DNA from: a virus
Length of the DNA: 64,000 nt
Virus record (IMG/VR): IMGVR_UViG_3300005838_000009
Coordinates: 1-64,000 of that record
Strand: one strand, 5' to 3'
Position numbers and translations under genes: made by a program. The notes beneath the pieces were generated by a model. It did no database searches, had not been told where the DNA came from, and saw nothing but the letters and a program-made list of their open reading frames with translations. Below are positions 34,601 to 42,387 of the stretch, one piece after another (position 1 is the first letter of the stretch; every line of letters starts with the position of its first letter).

Positions 34601-34736
34601 AATTTACCTCACACATACAGTTAATATAATCACAAATATCACATGTAGGTTTACCATTTTTTACCCATACATCTAAATGTTCCTTTGAAAGGAACTCTTT
34701 TAATCCATCATGTTCTACAATTATAGGTTTATCCAT
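34593..34736 (-). CDS. 47-residue protein with CDIC and CMC motif
   Basis: ATG 34736 to TGA 34593; the product ends CDICDYINCMCEVNFG and could form a compact zinc knot. It overlaps both neighbours, so it belongs to the same coupled string. Unassigned. Confidence 0.58.
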   Translation of the reverse strand: MDKPIIVEHDGLKEFLSKEHLDVWVKNGKPTCDICDYINCMCEVNFG

Positions 34737-34944
34737 TACTATTTACGAACGCATCAAATGCGCCTCCTATCTCTCTTGATACTATTGCTTGACAGGCTTC
34801 TAAAGGTATATCTGTTGTATCTACCATATGTTGTGCTATTAGTTTTGGATCTTTAGAGTGGAGCCCCTGCATTAAACATTCTCTTACCATATCATAATTA
34901 TCCTTAGTTATGTATTCAAAAGGGTCTTTTTTCTTATTGAACAT
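34729..34944 (-). CDS. Small helical hypothetical protein
   Basis: The 71-residue product is helical (DMVRECLMQGLHSKDPKLIAQHMVD). It resembles the small alpha proteins of the right arm in style but shares no clear motif. Overlaps the next gene by 8 nt. Confidence 0.65.
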   Translation of the reverse strand: MFNKKKDPFEYITKDNYDMVRECLMQGLHSKDPKLIAQHMVDTTDIPLEACQAIVSREIGGAFDAFVNSNG

Positions 34945-34968
34945 GATATATAATAGTGTAGGTGTTAT

Positions 34969-35877
34969 TTAGGCTTTTCCTTTAATCATACATATAGCAT
35001 CACTATGATTGATAGAATCAACGTCTTCTCTTGATATTAATCCTGAAACCTTTGGTCTTTGTGGGTGTGGTGACATATGACCTTTGAATCTAGCATCTGA
35101 CATTATATTTTTACTTACTAAGGGCTCCCCTAAAACAGCTCCTTTCTCATCAATAGCTTCAATATACCAATGATTCTTTCTAATATCAAATCTTAATCTA
35201 AATATTTTACATGTATCTGGTATAACATAATTGGATTTAATGGCTCCCAATTTACCTTTTCCATTACCTTTGACGAAAATATGACCTTTGGATATCTCTT
35301 TTGCGTCTTCGATATTATCTTTGGCAAATGTAAATCGCCCGTGATGGATACCATCAAACCAAGATCTTGTACCAATAGGAGCGGTGGATGAGATTTGCAT
35401 GGCATACTCTGACATGATGCTGTCAAATTGTCCCATCTTTTGTCCTGATTTTAAAGCCTCTAACCACCATCTATGATTGTTAGGGTCTCTTGCATTAGAG
35501 TATACGAATCCCAACTGAGCGATATCCCAATCGACCTCCTTAGGTAACAGTGATCTATCTTTAATGAGTTTCTCTATTTCTGGTACCTTCATCACATTAC
35601 CTCTTGGGCGGGCTCCCTTCATAACCCACACTATTGATGTTTGGAATTTTGGAGTACCTTTGTCAGTTGCTTCGTAAGGATTCACTCTAATCTGTGGTTG
35701 TAGTTCAAATACTAAATCATAACCAATCTCTGTTCTAACAATTAATGTCTTCACATCTGCTTTATAACGTATTGATCGATACACATCATCGTTTTTCTCA
35801 GGAGGCATCTGAGATGCAGAATTAACATATTTATTAGATTCCTCTTTTACTTTTTTAATATTTTTACTCTTTGCCAC
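34969..35877 (-). CDS. Hypothetical protein downstream of portal
   Basis: The 302-residue protein has a basic N-terminus (AKSKNIKKVKEE), a beta-rich middle and several Trp-rich strands (FRLRFDIRKNHWYIEAID). It follows the portal gene and has its own TATA box (35899-35909) and a GTG start. It may be a head or DNA-associated protein; I do not recognise the family. Confidence 0.7.
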   Translation of the reverse strand: MAKSKNIKKVKEESNKYVNSASQMPPEKNDDVYRSIRYKADVKTLIVRTEIGYDLVFELQPQIRVNPYEATDKGTPKFQTSIVWVMKGARPRGNVMKVPEIEKLIKDRSLLPKEVDWDIAQLGFVYSNARDPNNHRWWLEALKSGQKMGQFDSIMSEYAMQISSTAPIGTRSWFDGIHHGRFTFAKDNIEDAKEISKGHIFVKGNGKGKLGAIKSNYVIPDTCKIFRLRFDIRKNHWYIEAIDEKGAVLGEPLVSKNIMSDARFKGHMSPHPQRPKVSGLISREDVDSINHSDAICMIKGKA

Positions 35878-35898
35878 TATGTATATAGTGCTGATACC

Positions 35899-35909
35899 TT
35901 ATATAAATC
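35899..35909 (-). promoter_or_regulatory. TATA box for the 302-residue gene
   Basis: GATTTATATAAGG on the minus strand, 22-32 nt before GTG 35877. Confidence 0.6.
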
Positions 35910-38075
35910 TTATTCTTCAGATTCTTCTTCTGGTTCTTCCGGTTTTTCTTTAGGTTTTTCTTCTTCTTCTACTTTGTTTATTGCAGTGAATTCTTTATGT
36001 GCCTCTTGTAATATATCTTCTCTTGGTACATATTTAACTTTCTCTTTCTTACCTCTTACAGTTTCCACTAATCCTGGTGCTTTGTCTTCGTCAGGATCTA
36101 CTATAGTTGCGAAATATATAGTTCCAGATTTCTTATATTCGGATTTCCATGACTTTACAATATTAACTGCAACATCATATGATCTACCATTATCCTTCAT
36201 AATCTTATCAACCCAGTAAGGTAGAGTGTGTCCTATTGATTTCTGTGAGTCATTAAATGCACCAGATCGTTTTTTACCTCCTGCAGTAGGGCTACCTTGT
36301 CCTTGTCCGCCAGGATCTGATGGTCTTTTGTTTGATGGACCACCTTGTTTAGTACCAGCATTACGTTCACCATTACCAGTTGTAGAGTTACCTCTACCTT
36401 GTTTAACTCCTTCTAGACCTTCTGCAGACTCTGCCTGTTGTTCAGCCATAGCCATTTGAGGCATCATGAGTTGTTCGAAAGTTGGTTCTTTTCCTACAAT
36501 CCAGTCACCAGTATGTGTACGTTTTACATCGAATCCCATCTGTTGTAAGGTTGCATTGTTCTGAATCTCTTGTGCAGAGATTTCAAGGTCTCTGAGTTCG
36601 TCTGCTTCTTCACCTTCTTTGAGTTGTAGACTCCAATCATCCACCAAAAGTTCTTTAGCTAATCTATCGAAAATATGTGATTTCAAAAAGTCTTGTGACC
36701 ATTTAACATGTCTGTTTGTGATAGTAACTTGCATACCCTCATTGGCCCAACCTGAAGGTAATTCACCAAAGTAAAGTGGTAGTACACCAAATGCTGCTCC
36801 TATGATTTGTCTAAGTTCTCTTCGTATATCTATAAATTGTAATTCTTTTAGTGACCCCGTAAAGTCAATCCATTGTGCCATTTGTCTTCCACCCTTATCA
36901 GATTCGACTAAAAGTGGGTGAATCATATATGGATCTTCAATAGCTTTCTGTTCTAAGTTACTCCAGGATTTTCTGAACGTCTCATAGTTTCTTGATGCAA
37001 TTACAAGTAATCCTCTTGGTGGACGCATCTTATCAAAATACTTTCTGATATATTCATCCATATGTGATAGTGACATTACCTTACTCCATAGAGCATAAAT
37101 TGGACTGAATCCATAAATTAATCCTGGTTTATATTTACCTGCTACCCAAATAACTTCTCCTTGTGCATATATTACTCTTTTAGGTTGTGGTATACCTACT
37201 GAATATACTGAACTTACTTCTAATAGTGCTTTTAGAGCCTCCGCTCCACATCTATCACATTTCGGTTTTGAAAGCCGTTTATCTCTATGTTCAAATCTTG
37301 GACATACGTAAACAGCATTCCGTTTATCATCAAATCCTATTCTACCATCAGAGTCAGCAATCATTGCTACTTGAGGGGGATCTATTCTAATAAGCTCTTT
37401 AATCTCAGTTTTAATAGGATCTATCTTACCAGTGGAATCATTAATAAAGTAGTTCTTCAATAATAATAAGTATGCGTTATCCGCTACCTCCAGGTCTCTT
37501 TCGAGCATTCTACCAACATCTTCTATGGTCTGATCGTTATTATTCACGAAACAGGTGTAAAGATTCTGTAAAATCTTTCTATTTTCTGGTTTTGGACGGA
37601 GAATATCGTTAGAACCACAATCATCACACTCTGGTTTCTCTTTTTCAGCTTCTTCTTGTCGTGTAGTCATTGAAATTCCCATTTCTTGTGTTCCACCTAC
37701 CTTTTTTACTTCTTTTTTAGGCTCTTTTTTGGTTTTTTCGTCATTTCCGCGATTATCAAAGCCGTCAGTAGCTGATGGTTTACCGTCAAACTCCTTTCCA
37801 CAGTTATTACATTTGTATTTGTACTTTTCAACGACCTCAAAACCATTTTTGAACATTTCTCGGTTAATTGTCTCTATAGAAATACGTAATGCATCGACAT
37901 TATCAGATAACTCATAGATCATTATGAGTGGAAAAGGAAAAATTGGAAGCTTGGCACCCGTGTCAGTTGCCATATAAGGCTGCATAAGAGCTGGACGAGA
38001 AGTTGTCTCTGTAAAACTCTTATTTGTGTTAGTTAGTGCCTTATACACATCTCCGAAACGCTGCCTAATGCCCAT
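35910..38075 (-). CDS. Portal protein with inserted zinc ribbons
   Basis: The 721-residue protein has the portal core: ALRISIETINREMFKNGFEV, a VADNAYLLLL strand region, IYGFSPIYALWSKVMSL, and the stem/crown part LRQIIGAAFGVLPLYFGELPSG...ITNRHVKWSQ. Portal proteins form the dodecameric DNA gate. Unusually, it contains CNNCG...CDDCG (residues about 90-160) and a second Cys set at CPRFEHRDKR...CDRCG. The last ~150 residues are a disordered tail plus a small helical domain and an acidic end. Confidence 0.85.
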   Translation of the reverse strand: MGIRQRFGDVYKALTNTNKSFTETTSRPALMQPYMATDTGAKLPIFPFPLIMIYELSDNVDALRISIETINREMFKNGFEVVEKYKYKCNNCGKEFDGKPSATDGFDNRGNDEKTKKEPKKEVKKVGGTQEMGISMTTRQEEAEKEKPECDDCGSNDILRPKPENRKILQNLYTCFVNNNDQTIEDVGRMLERDLEVADNAYLLLLKNYFINDSTGKIDPIKTEIKELIRIDPPQVAMIADSDGRIGFDDKRNAVYVCPRFEHRDKRLSKPKCDRCGAEALKALLEVSSVYSVGIPQPKRVIYAQGEVIWVAGKYKPGLIYGFSPIYALWSKVMSLSHMDEYIRKYFDKMRPPRGLLVIASRNYETFRKSWSNLEQKAIEDPYMIHPLLVESDKGGRQMAQWIDFTGSLKELQFIDIRRELRQIIGAAFGVLPLYFGELPSGWANEGMQVTITNRHVKWSQDFLKSHIFDRLAKELLVDDWSLQLKEGEEADELRDLEISAQEIQNNATLQQMGFDVKRTHTGDWIVGKEPTFEQLMMPQMAMAEQQAESAEGLEGVKQGRGNSTTGNGERNAGTKQGGPSNKRPSDPGGQGQGSPTAGGKKRSGAFNDSQKSIGHTLPYWVDKIMKDNGRSYDVAVNIVKSWKSEYKKSGTIYFATIVDPDEDKAPGLVETVRGKKEKVKYVPREDILQEAHKEFTAINKVEEEEKPKEKPEEPEEESEE

Positions 38076-38096
38076 GATATACTATAACTGTCTATG

Positions 38097-38105
38097 TATA
38101 TAAAA
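38097..38105 (-). promoter_or_regulatory. TATA box of the portal gene
   Basis: TTTTATATACA on the minus strand, 22-30 nt before ATG 38075. Confidence 0.6.
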
Positions 38106-38340
38106 TTTTCTGAAAATAAATAAATTTTTCGTAAAATAATGAAAATAAAATAAATTTTTCTCACTCCATCGCATTATCACCGAAGTGAGGGGGTAGTGAT
38201 GTCTCTACACTCTTCTACCCTAGTCGAACCTACAGTTACTGCCTCTGGCAATCCCAATAGGTCTAAGGCAGGCACCATCTGAGGTGGGTCTTCCGGTGTC
38301 CTGCGACGACCATACTATTATATATGCATTACTCTATATA
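38106..38340 (-). ncRNA. Candidate structured non-coding RNA or leader
   Basis: No reading frame fits this stretch. About 38160-38320 is GC-richer than its surroundings. On the minus strand it can form CACC/GGTG, CTGCC/GGCAG and a UUCG-capped TCAC/GTGA hairpin, the last nested in a CTCACT/AGTGAG pair. A TATA-like element (GCATATATAATA) lies just upstream at its 5' end. The downstream part is A/T-repetitive (AAATTTATT). It could be a separate RNA or a long portal leader; no known family was recognised. Confidence 0.35.
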
Positions 38341-38362
38341 TATGTTTAGCTATTTAAGGTGT

Positions 38363-38461
38363 CTAACAGGGACACTCTATACATTCACAATCATCACAGT
38401 CACAAACCTTATGATCTACACAATCACAATTGTCACATTCACAAGGGTTACTCGATGTCAT
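38363..38461 (-). CDS. Metallothionein-like microprotein
   Basis: The 32-residue product MTSSNPCECDNCDCV... contains ten Cys in CxC and CxxC spacing with Asp/Glu between and no aromatic residue, the hallmark of metallothionein-type metal binders. Its ATG overlaps the end of the upstream gene. Compare the 220-residue Cys/Glu/Asp-rich product at 62752-63414. Metal binding is inferred from composition. Confidence 0.62.
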   Translation of the reverse strand: MTSSNPCECDNCDCVDHKVCDCDDCECIECPC

Positions 38462-38615
38462 ATTCTGGAGTCCTAACCTCTTTCTTTTTATATGATTTTT
38501 TAGTATGTTTACTTTCAAAGGATTTCTTCTCTTCTATGTATTTATCTGGATTAACATGTTTTCTGAAAAAGTGTACAGAGCAACTCTTTCCTTCTTTACA
38601 TCTACAAATTCCCAT
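38448..38615 (-). CDS. 55-residue basic protein with CxC...C
   Basis: The product starts MGICRCKEGKSCSVHFF and ends with a Lys-rich tail. It leads a two-gene unit with the metallothionein-like gene and has a good TATA box (38635-38646). It may be a small zinc protein that binds nucleic acid. Confidence 0.6.
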   Translation of the reverse strand: MGICRCKEGKSCSVHFFRKHVNPDKYIEEKKSFESKHTKKSYKKKEVRTPEYDIE

Positions 38616-38634
38616 ATCTAGCTATAGTGACTAT

Positions 38635-38646
38635 CATATATAATGA
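38635..38646 (-). promoter_or_regulatory. TATA box of the microprotein pair
   Basis: CATTATATATGA on the minus strand, 20-31 nt before ATG 38615. Confidence 0.55.
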
Positions 38647-38670
38647 TTTTGAATCCGTGTACAAAGAAAA

Positions 38671-38718
38671 AAAAGTTATTAAATAAACAACTTTTACTAC
38701 AAAAGTTATTAAATAAAT
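38671..38718. repeat. Short direct repeat, AT-rich
   Basis: AAAGTTATTAAATAAA occurs twice, about 30 bp apart, within a gene-free stretch. It may be a protein-binding site. Confidence 0.6.
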
Positions 38719-38744
38719 AACAAATATATACAACAAACACGTAT

Positions 38745-38890
38745 AATAAATGGACTAGTAATGTGAGTGTGCATTAGGCTATCCCCTAGTATATCTTATC
38801 CTTGTGATAAGTAGTGGAACGGGTTTAACTGCCTTGACTGGTTTCACGAGCCAGCTAGTCTCTAACTAATCTTTGACTAACCAAAAGAAA
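38745..38890 (+). ncRNA. Candidate structured RNA or hairpin array
   Basis: This gene-free stretch has a perfect hairpin CTTATC-CTTGT-GATAAG (38795-38811) and CTGG...CCAG (38838-38854) flanked by GAC/GTC. A TATA-like AAATATATA lies about 25 nt before it on the plus strand. A tRNA or tmRNA was looked for and not found. Strand is a guess. Confidence 0.3.
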
Positions 38891-38944
38891 TCTGTACAGG
38901 CGTCACATCTGCAGTTTTTAAGTCTAAAAATAAAATGTAATTTA

Positions 38945-39058
38945 TCAAATAGTGATGGCTTTATCAATCGATCCTGCTCGTTTCTTTTTGTCTGACTTTT
39001 TTCGAAACATACCATCGGCATCCATCTCACAAGCTTCTCCAGAACATCCGCATCCCAT
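38945..39058 (-). CDS. 37-residue protein with CxCSGEAC motif
   Basis: The product begins MGCGCSGEACEMD and ends basic (KKSDKKKRAGSIDKAITI). Three clustered Cys suggest metal binding. It follows the coiled-coil gene by 3 nt. Confidence 0.5.
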   Translation of the reverse strand: MGCGCSGEACEMDADGMFRKKSDKKKRAGSIDKAITI

Positions 39059-39061
39059 ATA

Positions 39062-39409
39062 CTATTTAGGGGTATCTTTTATATTAGTTTTATTGTCTTT
39101 TTCTAATTGTTCTTTCTGTTTAGCTTGTATTTCTACTTGATAAGCTCCTAATTTGGCATCTAGGTCTTTTTTTGTATTCGTCTTTACAATAAGAATATTA
39201 GACATCTTAATCATCTTTCTTTGATTCAAAGATATTTGTCTTTGTAAGAAAGGTTGTGTTTCTTCCATTCTTTCAGTATCTTCTTTAAGACCATCTAATG
39301 TAAAATTCAATTTTTGTATCTCTGTAGCTAATACTTCTATTGTTTCAACTAATTCATCCACTTCGGTTTCTTCCATTTCTTCTCTAAGTCTTTTATGCTT
39401 ACGGGCCAT
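39062..39409 (-). CDS. Coiled-coil protein
   Basis: The 115-residue product is one long charged helix with heptads (VDELVETIEVLATEIQKLNF) and a polar end. It overlaps the upstream zinc-ribbon gene by 61 nt in another frame, a long overlap. Function unknown. Confidence 0.68.
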   Translation of the reverse strand: MARKHKRLREEMEETEVDELVETIEVLATEIQKLNFTLDGLKEDTERMEETQPFLQRQISLNQRKMIKMSNILIVKTNTKKDLDAKLGAYQVEIQAKQKEQLEKDNKTNIKDTPK

Positions 39410-39525
39410 ATATGTGTTTGCTCTTCTATGAAATGGTTTTTAGAACACTCTACACACATTGGCGAAACGCCTATCTTGTCTTTACGACAAAGAATACAGG
39501 GTATATTGAACTCCATGTTCTCCAT
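39349..39525 (-). CDS. 58-residue zinc-ribbon protein
   Basis: Starts ATG 39525 (MENMEFNIPC), chosen by TATA spacing. CILC...CVEC is the same ~20-residue ribbon seen in many products here, followed by a Trp/Lys-rich end. Confidence 0.65.
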   Translation of the reverse strand: MENMEFNIPCILCRKDKIGVSPMCVECSKNHFIEEQTHIWPVSIKDLEKKWKKPKWMN

Positions 39526-39528
39526 ACA

Positions 39529-39556
39529 TTTATATTGAGTGCTCACCTATATAATG
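39529..39556. promoter_or_regulatory. Overlapping divergent promoters, second copy of the geometry
   Basis: The plus TATA (TTTATATTG, 39529-39537) lies 4 nt from the minus ATG at 39525. The minus TATA (CATTATATAGG, 39546-39556) lies 3 nt from the plus ATG at 39559. Start-to-start distance is 34 bp, against 33 bp at 33.7 kb. Confidence 0.6.
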
Positions 39557-39558
39557 AT

Positions 39559-39708
39559 ATGTTTAGTAAAAAGAATAAAGTGTTTCACGTAAGTGAAAAA
39601 ACATTCAAAGATGATGAAGAAAAAATTAATAAATTCCTTGAAAAAACAGGAGGTAAAGTGTTGTCTTGGAATGGATATGAACCAAAAACCTTTGTGGTGG
39701 AGTATTAA
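39559..39708 (+). CDS. 49-residue hypothetical protein
   Basis: The product (MFSKKNKVFHVSEKTF...) looks like a small alpha/beta fold. It opens the plus-strand unit that runs to 41506. The start follows from the TATA box 22-30 nt upstream. Confidence 0.6.
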   Translation: MFSKKNKVFHVSEKTFKDDEEKINKFLEKTGGKVLSWNGYEPKTFVVEY

Positions 39709-39710
39709 CC

Positions 39711-39932
39711 ATGTGGGAAGATAAAAAGAGTGCTGCAGCTCATTATGTAGATTTATTAGAAATAAGAAAACATGTTGTAGCTGAGTCATTTGAAGGTAAT
39801 ACATATGTAGGTGAATTTGAACCTGAAAAAGGTAGAGAATACAGACTAAGAGTTTTAGATGATATTATTGCTATTACAAAAGCTGAAAAAGACGCACCAG
39901 ATAAAAAAGAAGAGGCGGAACATTTTAAATAA
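39711..39932 (+). CDS. 73-residue hypothetical protein
   Basis: ATG follows the previous stop by 2 nt. The product is acidic and helical with a short beta part (GNTYVGEFEPEKGREYRLRV). Unassigned. Confidence 0.62.
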   Translation: MWEDKKSAAAHYVDLLEIRKHVVAESFEGNTYVGEFEPEKGREYRLRVLDDIIAITKAEKDAPDKKEEAEHFK

Positions 39933-40050
39933 ATACAGAGTAACTCTAACCATAGATTTAGAGACCAATGATAAAAATCGTGTATACGATATGTTTCGGA
40001 GGGCACTAATAGGTATAGATGAATCAGAATATAAGGTAGAGGAAGTATGA
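39922..40050 (+). CDS. Small protein, unusual or unresolved start codon
   Basis: The frame clearly codes for YRVTLTIDLETNDKNRVYDMFRRALIGID and ends TGA 40048-40050, coupled to the next ATG. The only ATG upstream (39859) lies deep in the previous gene. An ATT at 39922, preceded by a GAGG-like site, is the best-placed start. The start is therefore uncertain. Confidence 0.45.
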   Translation: MLNKYRVTLTIDLETNDKNRVYDMFRRALIGIDESEYKVEEV

Positions 40051-40193
40051 TTAAACGAATCCCAATATGCGACTTTGGTAAAAAGCTAGGTATAAACGGT
40101 AAGATACTTACTATCAACTATTCATATCATGGAAAGACATATGACGCTGATGACCCAGAACAAGACTTTCTAACAGTGGATGTGGAAGAATGA
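40047..40193 (+). CDS. 48-residue hypothetical protein
   Basis: ATGA coupling to both neighbours. The product (MIKRIPICDFGKKLG...LTVDVEE) is a small beta protein; not recognised. Confidence 0.58.
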   Translation: MIKRIPICDFGKKLGINGKILTINYSYHGKTYDADDPEQDFLTVDVEE

Positions 40194-40282
40194 AAGGTCT
40201 ATGTCACCAATGTTATGAGTCAGGTGTTACTTTGATATTGAGAGAAGGGTTACCTATATGTGAGGGTTGTAGTTTAAAATGA
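40190..40282 (+). CDS. 30-residue zinc-ribbon microprotein
   Basis: MKGLCHQC...LPICEGCSLK is essentially only a zinc ribbon: CxxC, 15 residues, CxxC. It is a free-standing version of the ribbon found inside larger proteins nearby. Confidence 0.6.
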   Translation: MKGLCHQCYESGVTLILREGLPICEGCSLK

Positions 40283-40332
40283 TATTTTTTACTGAACAAG
40301 CTGAGTTTATAGAAGAAGGTAAATTACAATGA
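40279..40332 (+). CDS. 17-residue possible microprotein
   Basis: A 17-codon frame linked by ATGA junctions at both ends to its neighbours. The perfect coupling is the only support. Confidence 0.3.
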   Translation: MIFFTEQAEFIEEGKLQ

Positions 40333-40463
40333 ACGTATTAAAAGACGGATTCAACGTCCGTAAAATAGCCAAGACAGATCTTGAGGGGGCAGTAGCACCC
40401 ATTTATTTGTTAGGACTTCCTGGCGACTTAGACAGACTGGAGGCTAAGATTCGTGATCTTTAA
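40329..40463 (+). CDS. 44-residue hypothetical protein
   Basis: The product MNVLKDGFNVRKIAKTDLEG ends LEAKIRDL. It overlaps the next GTG start by 11 nt. Unassigned. Confidence 0.55.
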   Translation: MNVLKDGFNVRKIAKTDLEGAVAPIYLLGLPGDLDRLEAKIRDL

Positions 40464-40674
40464 GAGAACAGACGAATTTGGTACAGAATATGTAGACTGT
40501 AAAGGATGTAAAAAACAAATGATAAAGACAGCATCCAAGGTTTGTATGGACTGTTTCAGTAAAGGTAGAACTGGATTAGAAGACAAAATGGACGAATATA
40601 AAGAAAAACGTCAAGCAGATCTACCGGACTCATATGCAAAGATATCTGGTAGACTAAGAGGTTACAGACGATGA
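40453..40674 (+). CDS. 73-residue zinc-ribbon protein
   Basis: GTG start. CKGCKKQM...CMDC forms the ribbon near residues 16-34, followed by a basic helical tail ending RLRGYRR. Probably nucleic-acid binding. Confidence 0.65.
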   Translation: MIFKRTDEFGTEYVDCKGCKKQMIKTASKVCMDCFSKGRTGLEDKMDEYKEKRQADLPDSYAKISGRLRGYRR

Positions 40675-40871
40675 CCGTAAAGTGTCCAGACTGTGGTGTG
40701 GAGACATATCGCATATTTCTTACTGGTAAGCAAGCTCTTTGTATTAACCGTAAATGCCCAATAGATAAATTTACTGTACAGGCATTCGAAAAAAAGTTTA
40801 AAGAAGGTAAAATTAAAAATGATAAAAAAAATAAAAAAGAATCAAAAAGTCACGTCAACTCGAGGAGATAA
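40671..40871 (+). CDS. 66-residue zinc-ribbon protein with Lys-rich tail
   Basis: CPDC...CINRKC near the N-terminus form a ribbon; the C-terminal half is Lys/Asn-rich. ATGA coupling to the preceding gene. Confidence 0.65.
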   Translation: MTVKCPDCGVETYRIFLTGKQALCINRKCPIDKFTVQAFEKKFKEGKIKNDKKNKKESKSHVNSRR

Positions 40872-40873
40872 TA

Positions 40874-41506
40874 GTGGCTTTAGAGTGCACACTTGTAGGA
40901 GCTTACCAGATATCCACCTCATCTGGGACGATATCAAATGTTACCATTGCGGATCTTGAAGAAACATCTGCTGGTTTAACTACAGGGAGCTGCACAGCAG
41001 CGACCTTTACGGGAGCCACAATTTATACATCTTTCTCATTTAGTGATACTATAGAATTAAACCATAAATGTGAACACTGTGACATTAAAATGCGTGGAGC
41101 TGGTAGACTATGTAAACCATGTAAAGATATGAGTAAAAAGAAAATTATAGAGTTTAATAAAACAAATGGTAAATGGGAGAAACCACATCAAAAGAAACCA
41201 ACAACACAAATACAAGGGTTAAAATTTGATCCAGAGTGGACTTTGATAAATACAGAAACACAAATATGTAGCCCACAACCTGCTATGTTTGCCCTAGGTG
41301 TTGAGGACACAATAGTTGCACCAACAGAAGAAACAGTAACTACGACTTTGACATATGCAAGTTCTGGTGGTACAAGAATCAGAAAACAGATATATGTAAA
41401 TGGTGTCCTACAAGAGGAGACTTTAACAAATCAAGATGGTGGGGGTATAGGTGGTAATTATGTAACTGGAACTACTTGTACTAATTGGAATAATATAGTC
41501 TACTGA
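40874..41506 (+). CDS. Virion-like beta protein interrupted by a zinc ribbon
   Basis: Residues 1-60 (STSSGTISNVTIADLEE..) and 130-210 (TTTLTYASSGGTRIRKQIYVNG) look like one virion beta-fold. Between them lies CEHCDIKMRGAGRLCKPC plus a Lys-rich linker. A GTG start follows GAGGAG. The ribbon looks like an insertion. Confidence 0.65.
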   Translation: MALECTLVGAYQISTSSGTISNVTIADLEETSAGLTTGSCTAATFTGATIYTSFSFSDTIELNHKCEHCDIKMRGAGRLCKPCKDMSKKKIIEFNKTNGKWEKPHQKKPTTQIQGLKFDPEWTLINTETQICSPQPAMFALGVEDTIVAPTEETVTTTLTYASSGGTRIRKQIYVNGVLQEETLTNQDGGGIGGNYVTGTTCTNWNNIVY

Positions 41507-41754
41507 TATTTCTTAATACAATCTACACACATATCTACTTCCGGAGGGGCATCTCTAATATCACTACCACAGTAACCACAGTGTTTAATACCCATCTTTA
41601 ACGGATCTATACTACCGTCCTTTAGGCCTTCTATTAGTTCTTCCATAGCTTCTCTATCTGCGGCAGGCATATCTTTCATTTCCGTAAGGAAATCTTCCGA
41701 GAATTCGACTCTCCAACCGTTACCTTCTTTTACTGCTTTACCGTGTCTCTTCAT
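41500..41754 (-). CDS. 84-residue protein with C-terminal zinc ribbon
   Basis: An amphipathic helical domain (VEFSEDFLTEMKDMPAADREAMEELIEGL) is followed by CGYC...CVDC. It converges on and overlaps the plus-strand beta-protein gene by 7 nt. Confidence 0.65.
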   Translation of the reverse strand: MKRHGKAVKEGNGWRVEFSEDFLTEMKDMPAADREAMEELIEGLKDGSIDPLKMGIKHCGYCGSDIRDAPPEVDMCVDCIKKYQ

Positions 41755-41896
41755 CCCTTAACCTCTTCATTAGTTTATCAAACTCTTCTGGATGTTCTTT
41801 AATATGTTGTGTTAATTGCCAATTATTAAACTCCTGTACCTGTTCTGATGTAAATCTTTGGCATAACTCATCTTGGGCTTTTATAATATCCTTCAT
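41738..41896 (-). CDS. 52-residue helical protein
   Basis: MKDIIKAQDELCQRF...MKRLRDEETR is helical and charged. Start and end overlap neighbours, so it sits in the same coupled minus-strand string. Unassigned. Confidence 0.55.
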   Translation of the reverse strand: MKDIIKAQDELCQRFTSEQVQEFNNWQLTQHIKEHPEEFDKLMKRLRDEETR

Positions 41897-42387
41897 TCTT
41901 TATACTCCTGTAGTTGTTTATTCATATCTATCATAGCAGTATATACTTCCAAGTCACTTATACGTGTTTGCGTTACATGTGATCTATGTCTAAGTTGTTT
42001 ACCAAATATATCTTTTATAAATGAGACAGTATATGTTACTGGTCCTTTTTTACCTATCCATGGATCATCTGCTATCCAATCAATACCTTGTTTAAAGTGG
42101 GGGGTATATTCACCTATAACTTGTCTAGTTTGGTCATTGCTCACATATACCTTTACGCCTGCATAGGCGTCCGCTCCTATAAGGCACCTTTTGTCTAACT
42201 TCATTTGGCAAGTAGTGCAAATATGTTGTCTCTTTTTAGTCTTCATAGTTTTAGCATTACAGTATGTACATCTATCATTCATACCTTCTTTTGGTTTCAT
42301 TATCTCACCAAACGTGGCATTAGTTAATGTAGAAAAACCGGAAAACAGACTAACTTCAGCTGCTGTCATCTTAGGTACTTTGATCAT
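41893..42387 (-). CDS. Hypothetical protein with internal zinc ribbon
   Basis: Start ATG 42387 (MIKVPKMTAAEV). CTYCNAKTMK...CTTC at about residues 40-58 splits an N-terminal helical part from a C-terminal beta part (PVTYTVSFIKDIFGKQL). Another example of a ribbon within an otherwise unrelated protein. Confidence 0.65.
   Translation of the reverse strand: MIKVPKMTAAEVSLFSGFSTLTNATFGEIMKPKEGMNDRCTYCNAKTMKTKKRQHICTTCQMKLDKRCLIGADAYAGVKVYVSNDQTRQVIGEYTPHFKQGIDWIADDPWIGKKGPVTYTVSFIKDIFGKQLRHRSHVTQTRISDLEVYTAMIDMNKQLQEYKE

Noticed and set aside
38745-38890. A tRNA or tmRNA in the gene-free islands
   Set aside because: GGTTCGA-like text occurs on the minus strand near 38225, but the T-stem does not pair, no acceptor stem or anticodon arm could be built, and there is no terminal CCA context.
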